From SZUA-442 sp963753185 (GTDB lineage Bacteria; Actinomycetota; Acidimicrobiia; Spongiisociales; UBA5794), in assembly GCA_963753185.1 (NCBI GenBank), contig CAVWBO010000007.1:2418001-2482000 (forward strand): a stretch of DNA of 64,000 nucleotides. The letters run 5' to 3'. The notes under the pieces were generated by a model. That model was given only the letters and a program-made list of their open reading frames with translations. It did not search any database and was not told where the DNA came from. Below, piece after piece: positions 8,128-18,090 of the stretch. How positions within the stretch are numbered: the first letter of the stretch is position 1; each line of letters begins with the position of its first letter. A program made the position numbers and the translations under genes.

Positions 8128-8909
8128 CCGATCGCATCCGCCATGTCATCGGATGACCCGGAGAAGGTCGCGGTTGCCCTCGCCATCAATCGGAACATGC
8201 GTGCCGTTGTCTCGTCGACACCGTCCACGGCCGCGAGCTGGCGACGCACGGTATCGACGTCGCCTCGCGCGATGGGGCCGGTGAGTGCACTGCCCGGTCC
8301 CATCGTGAAGGCGTTCGCCACGATGGCCTCGACGAGGGGGCGAGCAGCCTCGAAAGGGACGCCTGCGGCTCTGAAGAGCCGCTCACCGAGGCCGAGTGCC
8401 ACGAGCGCGTAGTTCGCACATGCCGCCGCTGCGGCGTGATAGACGGCCTTGTCGGAATCGTCCAGGCGGAACGCAGTGCATCCAAGCGACTGCGCGAAGC
8501 GCTCCAGATCGGCTGCGAAGGGGTCAGACGCCGTCACCGCGACCCATGCTCCGTCCATGTGCGCTGCGCCTCGTTCCATGTCGGGGAGCGTCTGGAGCGG
8601 GTGGAAGGATCCGATCGGCATGCGTCCAGCCAGCGGATCGAGGATGGAGACGGGTGTCGAACCGGAGACGTGGACTGTTGGCACGGCGTCCGCGCCTACC
8701 AGGCCCTCCACGACGGATGCGATCGCGTCGTCCGACACGGCGATGATGCGAAGGTCCGGGTCGCCGCCCGTGACGCCGAGGCGCTCCTCGAGCGCCGCAA
8801 CGCGATCGTCGGATCGGCCCAGCACCGCCGTGATCACGTGGCCGGACGACACGGCGCGAAGGCCGAGCGCTCCGGCCGCTCGACCGGTGCCATGGATCTC
8901 GATGTTCAT
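8124..8909 (-). CDS. Rossmann-fold DUF2520 protein, possible ketopantoate reductase
   Basis: 261-residue protein with an N-terminal Rossmann-like nucleotide-binding domain (it starts MNIEIHGTGRAAGALG, a GxGxxxG-like turn) and a helical C-terminal DUF2520 domain (HAAAAACANYALVAL...). In overall plan it resembles 6-phosphogluconate-dehydrogenase-like reductases. In actinobacteria this family is regularly found beside panC. A role as alternative ketopantoate reductase is an inference from that context and from the missing panE. The gene overlaps panC by 4 bases. A GGAG lies 5 bases before the ATG and a -10 TAGCCT 38 bases upstream, so it probably also heads its own transcript. Confidence 0.8.
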   Translation of the reverse strand: MNIEIHGTGRAAGALGLRAVSSGHVITAVLGRSDDRVAALEERLGVTGGDPDLRIIAVSDDAIASVVEGLVGADAVPTVHVSGSTPVSILDPLAGRMPIGSFHPLQTLPDMERGAAHMDGAWVAVTASDPFAADLERFAQSLGCTAFRLDDSDKAVYHAAAAACANYALVALGLGERLFRAAGVPFEAARPLVEAIVANAFTMGPGSALTGPIARGDVDTVRRQLAAVDGVDETTARMFRLMARATATFSGSSDDMADAIG

Positions 8910-8946
8910 GTGGCTCCGATCCTGTCGGGTATCGGTCCGACGGGGA

Positions 8947-8952
8947 AGGCTA
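8947..8952 (-). promoter_or_regulatory. Internal -10 box for DUF2520-panC-coaX-lysS
   Basis: TAGCCT on the minus strand, the same hexamer found before several genes in this window, 37 bases upstream of the DUF2520 ATG. An inverted repeat GTGACA-N10-TGTCAC (8956-8977) lies just upstream, across the end of the folK fusion gene. Confidence 0.5.
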
Positions 8953-8973
8953 GGCGTGACAGCCGCGCCGGTG

Positions 8974-10284
8974 TCACCGTCGCACGAGGTTCAGAGAGTG
9001 CCCGACAGCGAGGTAGCGCCCTCCATCCCCCCACATCCGAACGGTGCCAGCCACCGATCGATCGGTGATGTGGTCGACGACCGCCTCACCCATGAACCAC
9101 GCGTCGTTCGTGAGGTCGGCGAAGCGGGCCGTCAGCTCGATCGTGGGCGTCGCCAGGACGGGACCGCCAGGGAACCGGCCGAGGCGGGCCATCGTCGCTG
9201 GCCAGATCAACGCGTCGATCGGCATGACGAGGGCGGCAGCGTACAGGAAAGGATCCCCCACACCGAGCACGACGTTCGGGCTCCACGCCCGCAGGAGGGC
9301 AGCCGAGCCGTCCTGGAGATCGGGGACGTCCCACCGTTCGAGCGGTGTCCATGACCGGATCGATGCGCCGAGGTCGCGATCCGTCCTGGGCAGGAGTTCC
9401 GTCACGGGTATGCACTCGTGGAGTGCCATCACCCTCGGTGCGATCGGCGCGACCTCTGGCATCACGGGGCGGTCGATGACACCCACGGCGCAACGGCCGA
9501 CCACCTCGGCATCGAGCCTGAGCGTCACCGTCAAGTCCATGGACGACGCCGACATCCTGTGCACGGCGGTGGACACGTCGAGGCGTCGGCCTGCAGGGAC
9601 CGGGTGGAGGAATCGATAGGTGAGGTGGGATGGGAGTGATCCCGGCCGCAGTGATCCCGCACGGTGCAGCGCGACTGCGGTCAGGAATCCCCCGAAAGCG
9701 TCCCCGGAGGTGTTCGCCCAATCCGGATGGGCGACGACGGATCCGTCGGCTGCAGGTCGGACCGCCTCCTCGAGTCCGACCATCCACCGGGTACCCGTCT
9801 CGTCGACGGGCCCGGTACGACGGATGAGACCCGAGCTCCCGATGGCTCGGTATGCGTCCGCATACGGACCCGAGCTGTCGGCGAGGCCCGGCGCGACGTC
9901 GATGAGAGGTGCCAGGACGAAGCCGCGCTCCCTGATGCCCGGATGAGGAACGGTGAGTCCTGGCTCGTCGATCTCCATGCCATCGAACCACAGGAGGTCG
10001 ATGTCGAGTGTCCGTGGACCCCACCGCTCGCTGCGGACCCGTCCCCGCTCTGACTCAACCTCGAGCAGTGATTCGAGCAACGCTCTGGCGTCGAGCTGGG
10101 TCTCGATACCTATGACGGCGTTGAGGAACGCGCCCTGATCTGCGGGACCCCCCATCGGTTCGGTCTCGTAGATGGGCGAACCCGCGATGACACGCGAGAA
10201 CGAACCGATGCGCATCAGGGCGTGGCGGAGATGGCTTTCGCGATCACCGAGGTTCGAGCCCACAGCGAGGTACGCACGTGACAT
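8974..10284 (-). CDS. folK: FolK fused to a thioesterase-like domain
   Basis: 436-residue fusion. Residues 1-160 are 6-hydroxymethyl-7,8-dihydropterin pyrophosphokinase: YLAVGSNLGDRE at 5-16, then ETEPMGG, RWGPRTLDIDLL and HPGIRERGFVLAPL, all diagnostic. It makes the pterin diphosphate used by FolP. Residues from about 190 to the end resemble an acyl-CoA thioesterase of the TesB/double-hotdog type (WANTSGDAFGGFLTAVALHRAG, SHLTYRFLHPVPAG). The two parts are in one uninterrupted frame with a Pro/Gly-containing linker and no internal ribosome binding site noticed. FolK is normally about 160 residues, so the fusion is unusual. The ATG is 3 bases after the stop of the phosphatase-like gene. Confidence 0.88.
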   Translation of the reverse strand: MSRAYLAVGSNLGDRESHLRHALMRIGSFSRVIAGSPIYETEPMGGPADQGAFLNAVIGIETQLDARALLESLLEVESERGRVRSERWGPRTLDIDLLWFDGMEIDEPGLTVPHPGIRERGFVLAPLIDVAPGLADSSGPYADAYRAIGSSGLIRRTGPVDETGTRWMVGLEEAVRPAADGSVVAHPDWANTSGDAFGGFLTAVALHRAGSLRPGSLPSHLTYRFLHPVPAGRRLDVSTAVHRMSASSMDLTVTLRLDAEVVGRCAVGVIDRPVMPEVAPIAPRVMALHECIPVTELLPRTDRDLGASIRSWTPLERWDVPDLQDGSAALLRAWSPNVVLGVGDPFLYAAALVMPIDALIWPATMARLGRFPGGPVLATPTIELTARFADLTNDAWFMGEAVVDHITDRSVAGTVRMWGDGGRYLAVGHSLNLVRR

Positions 10285-10287
10285 GCG

Positions 10288-10767
10288 TCACTTCGGGATG
10301 AGTCTGCGCCCCTCGGGGCCGATCGCCCGCCCGAGAATGCGTTGTATCACGTCCGTTGCGACGATCGGGTCGTCGAGGGTGCCTGCATGGATCAGGTACC
10401 CGGCGAGGAGCCCGCCGAGGGTGTCGTCGATCGTGTCGCGATGGACGAGGACCACGGCGCCCTCGGGCCGCAGTGCATCTCCGAGCATCTCGAACACCGG
10501 GATGGCCTCGGACGGTTCGAGGTCGGAGTCGACCTCCATTCCATGGAAACGGAGGCCACCGGCTTCATACGCTGCGGCGTTCTGTTGCGCTCCGAGGAGG
10601 CTCACGACAGTGTTGATGCCGTGCTCCTTGAGCCAGACGATCTCCTCCTCGCGCCGCACCTTCCGGTGCTGGAAACCATGCCCACCGATTCGTTCGGAAA
10701 CGGCGAGTCTTCGAGTGATGACCCAGCGGAATCCGCGTGGCTCAAGTCCGGTGGGTTTCTTCGTCAT
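10288..10767 (-). CDS. Dual-specificity-phosphatase-fold protein lacking catalytic Cys
   Basis: 159 residues with the outline of a dual-specificity/tyrosine phosphatase: EEEIVWLKEHGINTVVSLLG, then the strand and P-loop region GAVVLVHRDTIDDTLGGLLAGYL. Active members have HC-x5-R at this point. Here the sequence is HRDTIDD, so the nucleophilic cysteine is replaced by Arg and the phosphate-binding arginine by Asp. It is therefore probably a pseudophosphatase, or a protein with another activity built on the fold. It lies between folP and folK, the position where folB is usual in actinobacteria. Its start overlaps the folP end by 26 bases. I know no described function for it. Confidence 0.65.
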   Translation of the reverse strand: MTKKPTGLEPRGFRWVITRRLAVSERIGGHGFQHRKVRREEEIVWLKEHGINTVVSLLGAQQNAAAYEAGGLRFHGMEVDSDLEPSEAIPVFEMLGDALRPEGAVVLVHRDTIDDTLGGLLAGYLIHAGTLDDPIVATDVIQRILGRAIGPEGRRLIPK

Positions 10768-11620
10768 GGGTGTACGGCACCATAGCCTTGGCTGTCACCG
10801 CTACATCAACCCCGAGGGCGACATTGTGGACCCTCAGGATCCGGGCGCCGGCGAGCACAGCGGCTGCGATGGTCGCAGCCGTCGCCCCGTCCCGCTGGTC
10901 AGGCGACGTCGCTCCCCGGACCGGCTCGAGGATGGTCCCGAGGAATCCCTTTCGGCTGGTGCCGACGAGCACGGGAAACCCGAGATGCGTGAGGAGTTCG
11001 AGGCGTCCGAGCAGGGTGAGATTGTGCTCGAACGTCTTCCCGAATCCGAAGCCCGGATCCAGGGCGATCGCTTCGATGGGAACGCCTGCCTCGATCGCCA
11101 CCCTGCTCTGATGCGAGAGGAACCGACCGACATCCGAGATGACATCGTCGTAGCGCGGATCGTCCTGCATCGTTCGGGGTGTGCCTTGCATGTGCATGAT
11201 CACGACGCCGCACTTGGCATCCGCACACACGGACCGCATGGCGGGGTCGGTCAGGCCCGTGACATCGTTGACGATGGCTGCGCCACGTTCGATGGCCGCC
11301 TCGGCGACAAGGGCCTTCGCGCTGTCGATCGACACCACGAGTCCCGCTTCGACGAGGCCGGAGACGACGGGGAGAATCCTCGACATCTCGTCGTCGGCAT
11401 CGACGGGCTGCGAGCCGGGCCTCGTCGATTCGCCTCCGACATCGATGATCGCGGCCCCATCGGCGGCCATGGAGATTCCTGCCTCGATGGCGGCATCGAC
11501 GTCGGGGTAACGCCCACCGTCGGAGAACGAATCCGGTGTCACGTTCAGGATGCCCATCACGAGCGGCGCGGCGAGCGGAAGGGTGTGGCCGCGTACTCTC
11601 CAGACGGCCGTCTCGAGCAC
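10742..11620 (-). CDS. folP: Dihydropteroate synthase
   Basis: Joins 4-aminobenzoate to the pterin diphosphate from FolK to make dihydropteroate. The family signatures are present: GILNVTPDSFSDGG near the start, DVGGESTRPG, DPGFGFGKT and the final RVHNV. GTG at 11620 (5 bases after the ftsH stop) gives 292 residues starting VLETAVWRVRGHTL, the usual N-terminus. An ATG at 11725 would overlap ftsH by 100 bases and add an Arg-rich tail. Sulfonamide drugs target this family. It is part of the ftsH-fol operon. Confidence 0.95.
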   Translation of the reverse strand: MLETAVWRVRGHTLPLAAPLVMGILNVTPDSFSDGGRYPDVDAAIEAGISMAADGAAIIDVGGESTRPGSQPVDADDEMSRILPVVSGLVEAGLVVSIDSAKALVAEAAIERGAAIVNDVTGLTDPAMRSVCADAKCGVVIMHMQGTPRTMQDDPRYDDVISDVGRFLSHQSRVAIEAGVPIEAIALDPGFGFGKTFEHNLTLLGRLELLTHLGFPVLVGTSRKGFLGTILEPVRGATSPDQRDGATAATIAAAVLAGARILRVHNVALGVDVAVTAKAMVPYTHDEETHRT

Positions 11621-11625
11621 CTCGG

Positions 11626-13536
<1,911 letters not shown>

Positions 13537-13637
13537 GTTGCTCCTCGACGTGGTGGTCCATGTCGGAACCCGACCATGACGCCGGGGCTGACCCGATCAA
13601 TGGTACGCCTGCCCAACGTCAAACTTGCCCGACCGAT

Positions 13638-14165
13638 TCATTGGCCGCTGTCGTCGACCTCGGCTACATATGGCAGGTTCCGGTACCGCCCTTCGAAGTC
13701 GAGCCCGTACCCGACGACGAAGGCCGGTGGTATGTGGAAACCCTCGTACCTGATGTCGAGCGGCGGTCGATCGATTCCGTCCTTGATCATCAGAGCGGCG
13801 AGGGAGAGGCTCGCAGGTCGACGCACCTGGAGGTTCTTGAGCAGGTACTGAAGCGTCAACCCGGTGTCGACGATGTCTTCGACGATGAGCACGTGGCGGC
13901 CCTCGATCTCCTGGTCGAGGTCCTTCAGGATGCGAACCACCCCCGAGCTCTTCGTGGCGGATCCGTACGAGGAGATCGCCATGAAGTCGAACTCGACGGG
14001 AAGGTCGATGTGGCGCGCCAGGTCGGCCATGACGACGAACGCACCCTTGAGGATCCCGACGAGGAGGAGGTCCTTGTCGGCGTAGTCCCTCGTGATCGCC
14101 GCGCCGATCTCGGTGAGTTTCTCCTCGATCTCCTCCGCGGAGATGACTGTTCGTCCGATCTTCAC
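13638..14165 (-). CDS. hpt: Hypoxanthine phosphoribosyltransferase
   Basis: Purine salvage enzyme making IMP/GMP from free bases and PRPP. The 175-residue protein has the PRPP-binding loop VLIVEDIVDTGLTL at about 95-108 and the segments LLLVGILKGAFVVMADL and VVGYGLDFEGRYRNLPYV typical of the family. GTG at 14165 is preferred to the upstream ATG because its GTGA overlaps the tilS stop and GGGAAG lies about 7 bases before it. The stop is 101 bases upstream of the ftsH start. Confidence 0.95.
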   Translation of the reverse strand: MKIGRTVISAEEIEEKLTEIGAAITRDYADKDLLLVGILKGAFVVMADLARHIDLPVEFDFMAISSYGSATKSSGVVRILKDLDQEIEGRHVLIVEDIVDTGLTLQYLLKNLQVRRPASLSLAALMIKDGIDRPPLDIRYEGFHIPPAFVVGYGLDFEGRYRNLPYVAEVDDSGQ

Positions 14166-15448
14166 GTTTGCACTTCCCGTTCGATGATGGCTCTTGGTTC
14201 GCCCCGTTCCGGCGCTGCCCACGCGGCGGTCCGGACACCGACGACGGCCGCAATCTTGCCATCTCTCGTGACGACGGGCGAAACAGGTCGACGGTTCGCT
14301 GCGACCCGGTGCGTCCTCAGCAGCTCCATCACGGGTGTGGTTCCGATACCGACGTCGATGCGATCCCCATCCCGTGCGCCGCGGATCTCGAGACCCGAGG
14401 ACGCGACGCGGCGGGCGACGATCGTGAATCGACCACCTGGAAGGACGGGACGATCATCGTCGGCGAGGAGGGTGAACGTCGATCCCCCCCACCGTGCAAT
14501 CTGCCCGGGACCGAGGGCCACGCCAGGGTCGGGTACCTGGGGACGCCCGATCCACACGTGCGATCCGTCGTCGATCGCCAGCAACGAATGGCCGAGCTGG
14601 CTCGTGGTCCCGCCGCGGGCCGTCAGGATGATGCCGGCGACATCCTTGGCTGTTCCCGGGTACCCGCCAAGGACGATGCGCAAGGCGCGCCTGCAGATCC
14701 GCGAGGCCACGGCTGGCTCGGCCGTGGCGAGGGCCGATGCGGGCACGGACACTCCTGCGCCGACGGTCAGGATGGGTACTTCGGCTGCGAGGGCCTCGAG
14801 GGCAGCATCGTCCTGCGAGAGCAGCGACGCACTCCTGGCGATGGCCCCGACCACTTCTGGACCGAGCTCGGCCTCGAGGACGGGGATCACGCCATGGCGG
14901 ATCCGCGACCTCGTGAACCTGCGATCCGCGTTGTCGGGGTCGTCGACGAACGCGAGACCTGCATCCTCTGCGATCATCCTGAGCTCTGAACGCCTGAACG
15001 AGAGGAAGGGGCGGCGCACGAGCCCGCGCTCGTTTGGGATCCCCCCTAGCCCTGCGCTTCCAGAGCCCCGTGCGAGCCTCATGACGACCGTCTCGGCCTG
15101 GTCATCGAGCGTGTGGGCGGTGACGAGCAGCTCGCCCTCGGCGAGATGCTCGCCGATCACCTGGTACCGCACGTCGCGCGCCCGTGCCTCGAGATCCGGA
15201 CCGTCCCCGACATGCCCTTCGAGTACCGACAGCGGGATGCTCAGGGACGCTGCGACCTCGGTTGCCGCACCTGCGAGGGCGCTGCTTGCCGAGAGGCCAT
15301 GATCGACGAACACCGCCCTGACCCGCCCCGATGCCGACGCTGCGGCCGTGGCGAGGAGCACGGCGGAGTCGGCGCCACCGCCGAGGGCGATGACGACGTC
15401 GGCCGGACCCGTCGATGCCCTGTACGCGGAGACGAGACCGGGATTCAC
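14162..15448 (-). CDS. tilS: tRNA(Ile)-lysidine synthetase
   Basis: Modifies C34 of the tRNA-Ile with CAU anticodon to lysidine using ATP and lysine. 428 residues from GTG 15448, whose GTGA overlaps the metalloprotease stop. The N-terminal PP-loop ATPase domain shows ALGGGADSAVLL, where the usual SGGxDS motif has Gly for the first Ser. The conserved DHGL, TAHTLDDQAETV, RPFLSFRR and DDPDNADRRFTRSRIR segments are intact, followed by a C-terminal TilS domain. It lies next to hpt, the common arrangement. Confidence 0.93.
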   Translation of the reverse strand: MNPGLVSAYRASTGPADVVIALGGGADSAVLLATAAASASGRVRAVFVDHGLSASSALAGAATEVAASLSIPLSVLEGHVGDGPDLEARARDVRYQVIGEHLAEGELLVTAHTLDDQAETVVMRLARGSGSAGLGGIPNERGLVRRPFLSFRRSELRMIAEDAGLAFVDDPDNADRRFTRSRIRHGVIPVLEAELGPEVVGAIARSASLLSQDDAALEALAAEVPILTVGAGVSVPASALATAEPAVASRICRRALRIVLGGYPGTAKDVAGIILTARGGTTSQLGHSLLAIDDGSHVWIGRPQVPDPGVALGPGQIARWGGSTFTLLADDDRPVLPGGRFTIVARRVASSGLEIRGARDGDRIDVGIGTTPVMELLRTHRVAANRRPVSPVVTRDGKIAAVVGVRTAAWAAPERGEPRAIIEREVQT

Positions 15449-16521
15449 CCCGCCATGCGGTCGAGCCACGACCCTGGGTCCTCGATCTCGGCGAGGCTCG
15501 GTAGGGCCTCCGGCGACTCCCACGCCATCGAAAGCGCATCCCATGACGCACGTTGCTCGACCCCTCGAATGAAGGAGGCGCCGAGCTCGTATTGCTTGAG
15601 CTTCATCTCCATGCCGATGAGCCGCATCAGCCTCTGCGTCTTCGGGTCGTTGCGGCGCGCGCTGAGCACTCGCGACATTCGATCGACGTCCACGATCTCG
15701 CGTTCACCGATGCGGTCCATCACGACATGGCCGTGACCCTCGAGGAGTGACATCAGGGCCTGGACGCGGTCGAGCACCTCGCGCTGTCCGTGGCTCGCAA
15801 GGAGTCCGAGGATGCCCGTGTCCCCCACCAGATCCTCGCCACGGTTGCGGGCTTCGATGATGTCCGACGCGATCCGGGCCATCCTGCCACGCTCGTGCTC
15901 TGCAGTCCCGACGAGGTCGTCGACGAGGGACAGGAAGTATCCACGCATCCACGGGACGCCCTTGAACTGCGCCCGATGGGCTGACTCGTGGAGCGCGACC
16001 CAGAATCGGAAGTGCGAGGGGCGAAACTCGTGCTGACGTTCCATGGCGAGGACGTTCGCGCCGACGAAGAACACGGAGTCCCCCACCTCGTCGTCGCCTG
16101 TGGGGAGGACGAGCTCATACTGACCAAGGACGCGTTTGGAGAGGAAGCCGAGGAGTGCGCCGAGTTCGACCCCCATGACCCGACCGGCGATGCCGCCCCC
16201 GGCATCCGTGTCGGTTCCCGTGGTCTGGGAGAGCTGATCGTCGGCGCCTGCCCGTTCTGCGATGGCGGCCCTCAGCGGTGCGAGCAGCGCTGTGAACGCG
16301 GCGATGTTGGTGTCCACCCACTGTGCCCTGGTGATGACTTCCACGTTCGGAGCACCAGGGAGGTCAAGACCGGTCTCGAGCGTGACGAGCTCCGAGGCCC
16401 TCGCGACGTGGCCGGGTGCCGTCAGTGCGAATTTCCGCTCGTGATACGTGCCGGCGAGTGGATACTCGCCTGAGAACCGGCTCGCCACGGCGGTCGCGGT
16501 TCCCCAATCGACCTTTGACAT
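15445..16521 (-). CDS. DUF2342 zinc-dependent metalloprotease family protein
   Basis: 358-residue protein of the actinobacterial DUF2342/zincin family usually found beside tilS. The zincin signature HESAH occurs in WVALHESAHRAQF at about residues 177-189, with a downstream Glu/Asp-rich helix. The family has been annotated both as a putative zinc peptidase and as coenzyme F420 biosynthesis-associated; its substrate is not known. It heads the large leftward operon. A -10 box TACGCT ends 6 bases before the ATG, so the transcript is probably leaderless. Confidence 0.85.
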   Translation of the reverse strand: MSKVDWGTATAVASRFSGEYPLAGTYHERKFALTAPGHVARASELVTLETGLDLPGAPNVEVITRAQWVDTNIAAFTALLAPLRAAIAERAGADDQLSQTTGTDTDAGGGIAGRVMGVELGALLGFLSKRVLGQYELVLPTGDDEVGDSVFFVGANVLAMERQHEFRPSHFRFWVALHESAHRAQFKGVPWMRGYFLSLVDDLVGTAEHERGRMARIASDIIEARNRGEDLVGDTGILGLLASHGQREVLDRVQALMSLLEGHGHVVMDRIGEREIVDVDRMSRVLSARRNDPKTQRLMRLIGMEMKLKQYELGASFIRGVEQRASWDALSMAWESPEALPSLAEIEDPGSWLDRMAG

Positions 16522-16527
16522 GTCAGG

Positions 16528-16533
16528 AGCGTA
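16528..16533 (-). promoter_or_regulatory. -10 box of the DUF2342-tilS-hpt-ftsH-fol operon
   Basis: TACGCT, 6 bases upstream of the ATG at 16521; the geometry of a leaderless transcript. Confidence 0.55.
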
Positions 16534-16584
16534 GGGCGTGGGGAGCAGCCAGACGTCGCTCCTGAGGCGTCAGGTACCGGGTCG

Positions 16585-16902
16585 TCACTCGTCCGAGACG
16601 ACGACGTACCGGTGCCGGATGGACCGGTTGTAGCCGACAATGAGACCTGCGATGAGCAGTACCGTCACCAGCACGAGGGTGGGATAGATGAACCGTGCGG
16701 TCCATGGCTGCTCTTCCTCTGTCGCCTCGGCAGGCGGTACGACGATCGCAGGCTCGCCGTTCTCGAACACGGGTTCTTGCGCGATCGTCGTCGTCACCGG
16801 CTCCTCTTCCGTCGTGCCCTCCGTCGCGAGGACCGGCAGGGCGAGGACGACGACGGCCAGGACGGCGAGGCATGCGACGAGGTACGGGCGGCTGCGTTTC
16901 AC
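16585..16902 (-). CDS. Small secreted/membrane protein, unknown function
   Basis: 105 residues from GTG 16902. A basic N-terminus and hydrophobic segment (LVACLAVLAVVVLALPVLA) look like a signal peptide or anchor. A Glu/Thr-rich external segment follows, then a second transmembrane stretch (YPTLVLVTVLLIAGLIVGY) and a short basic tail. The start is supported by TAACCT 7 bases upstream (leaderless pattern); the open frame further upstream is Arg-rich and unconvincing. No family is recognised. Confidence 0.65.
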   Translation of the reverse strand: MKRSRPYLVACLAVLAVVVLALPVLATEGTTEEEPVTTTIAQEPVFENGEPAIVVPPAEATEEEQPWTARFIYPTLVLVTVLLIAGLIVGYNRSIRHRYVVVSDE

Positions 16903-16909
16903 GGCTCGC

Positions 16910-16915
16910 AGGTTA
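16910..16915 (-). promoter_or_regulatory. -10 box of the small membrane protein gene
   Basis: TAACCT, 7 bases upstream of GTG 16902. Confidence 0.5.
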
Positions 16916-16987
16916 GACGCGATTCGGTCCCGAGCCCATTCAGAACCGCTCGACGCCGCTTCATTCGGATGTTTGAACCGGACGCGC

Positions 16988-17014
16988 AGAAGCGCCGGGA
17001 TATCCGGCGCTTCT
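16988..17014 (-). terminator. Strong hairpin after the sigma/anti-sigma operon
   Basis: A perfect 11-bp GC-rich stem (16988-16998 with 17004-17014) and a 5-base loop GATAT, 23 bases beyond the stop of the small Cys/His protein. There is no clear U-tract, a common situation in high-GC actinobacteria. It separates this operon from the next leftward gene. Confidence 0.75.
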
Positions 17015-17036
17015 TGCGGTGCGAGACCTGATCGCC

Positions 17037-17234
17037 TCAGACGTCGGACTTGACGATCCGACCGCGGAGGCGGGGGTACTTGGTGGGAGCGTGCGCGTAG
17101 CACCATTCCCTGCGGTTGTACTGCGACAGGGTCGTCATGCAACCCTTCTCTGCGCACGTCCTCTTGCCGGCGTACGTCTTGGGGGCGCGTGTCGCCCCCG
17201 TGAACTTCTGGCCCTTGAGCGATGTTTCCTGCAT
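17037..17234 (-). CDS. Small Cys/His protein, possible zinc finger
   Basis: 65 basic residues with one cluster CAEKGC-x12-C-x2-H, a plausible zinc site, and a Lys/Arg-rich surface. There are two in-frame ATGs. The one at 17234 is chosen because GGAGG (17240-17244) lies 5 bases before it and would be inside the reading frame if the ATG at 17246 were used. It lies 37 bases after the RsrA-like gene and is followed by the 16988 hairpin, so it is probably the third gene of the sigma operon. Its function is unknown; nucleic-acid binding would fit the charge. Confidence 0.7.
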   Translation of the reverse strand: MQETSLKGQKFTGATRAPKTYAGKRTCAEKGCMTTLSQYNRREWCYAHAPTKYPRLRGRIVKSDV

Positions 17235-17271
17235 GCTGACCTCCATTGGGTTCTGAGGAGAGGACCCGTGG

Positions 17272-17523
17272 TCAGCTGCCAGAGTCCTCGTTGTCGTGTT
17301 CTCGGTGTATCAACGCTCGGAGCTGATCGAAAAGTTCCGGCGGCGGTGGTGTTTTTCCCCCGGCGGCGATCTTCGCCTTGAGGTCACGCTCGAAGTCGAA
17401 CGCCGTGTAGCACCGATTGCACCGCTTCAGGTGCAAGGAGATGCGGGCACGCCGTGTGAGGGTGAGCTCCTCGTCGATGTATTGGTACACATACTCGACG
17501 GCATTGTGACAACCGCTCTTCAT
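17272..17523 (-). CDS. RsrA-like zinc redox anti-sigma factor
   Basis: 83-residue anti-sigma factor that should bind the adjacent sigma factor and release it on thiol oxidation. The ZAS motif H31-x3-C35-x2-C38 is present. C5 lies 26 residues before H31, the same spacing as C11/H37/C41/C44, the zinc ligands described for Streptomyces RsrA. The start ATG (17523) overlaps the sigma factor stop as ATGA, so expression is coupled. Confidence 0.9.
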   Translation of the reverse strand: MKSGCHNAVEYVYQYIDEELTLTRRARISLHLKRCNRCYTAFDFERDLKAKIAAGGKTPPPPELFDQLRALIHREHDNEDSGS

Positions 17524-18083
17524 TGCCTCGGCTCCACCAATCCGTGTTCCACTGCCAAGTCCCACAACTTCCTTTGCAGGGCTTTTCTTCCCCTGTGCAG
17601 TCTGGACATCACCGTGCCGATCGGGATGTCGAGGATTTCAGCGATCTCCTTGTACGAGAATCCCTCGACGTCTGCGTAGATGACGGGGAGCCGGAAGCTC
17701 TCGGGGAGAGACTCGATCGCCTCGATGACGTCATCGTCGACGAACATGTCGAGTGCGGTCTTCTCCGCGCTCTCGGTCGCACCAGACGCCTCTCCGAGTC
17801 GCCTGAAGAGGTACAGATCCTGGAGCTCGCCGAGCTCGACCTCATTCGGCCGTCGCTGCGCCTTGCGGTATTTGTTGATGTAGGTGTTGGTGAGGATCCG
17901 GTACAGCCACGCCTTGAGGTTCGTGCCCGCCTCGAAACTGTCATAGGCCCGGTAGGCCTTGAGGTAGGTCTCCTGCACGACATCCTCGGCATCGGCCGGG
18001 TTTCGCGTCATACGCAGGGCTGCGGAGTACAGCTGCGGAGCGAATTCCATAGCGTCCTGCTCGAAGGTGGCCCGGTCTGCCAT
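17520..18083 (-). CDS. SigR/SigH-like ECF sigma factor
   Basis: 187-residue group IV sigma factor with region 2 (LYSAALRMTRNPADAEDVVQETYLKAY, AWLYRILTNTYINKYRK) and region 4 (LPVIYADVEGFSYKEIAEIL, GTVMSRLHRGRKAL). Similarity and its RsrA-like partner point to the thiol-oxidative-stress regulon. ATG 18083 has TAGCCT 7 bases upstream, fitting a leaderless message. The frame is open to GTG 18140, so a longer isoform is possible, as known for Streptomyces SigR. Confidence 0.92.
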   Translation of the reverse strand: MADRATFEQDAMEFAPQLYSAALRMTRNPADAEDVVQETYLKAYRAYDSFEAGTNLKAWLYRILTNTYINKYRKAQRRPNEVELGELQDLYLFRRLGEASGATESAEKTALDMFVDDDVIEAIESLPESFRLPVIYADVEGFSYKEIAEILDIPIGTVMSRLHRGRKALQRKLWDLAVEHGLVEPRQ

Positions 18084-18090
18084 CGGGGGC

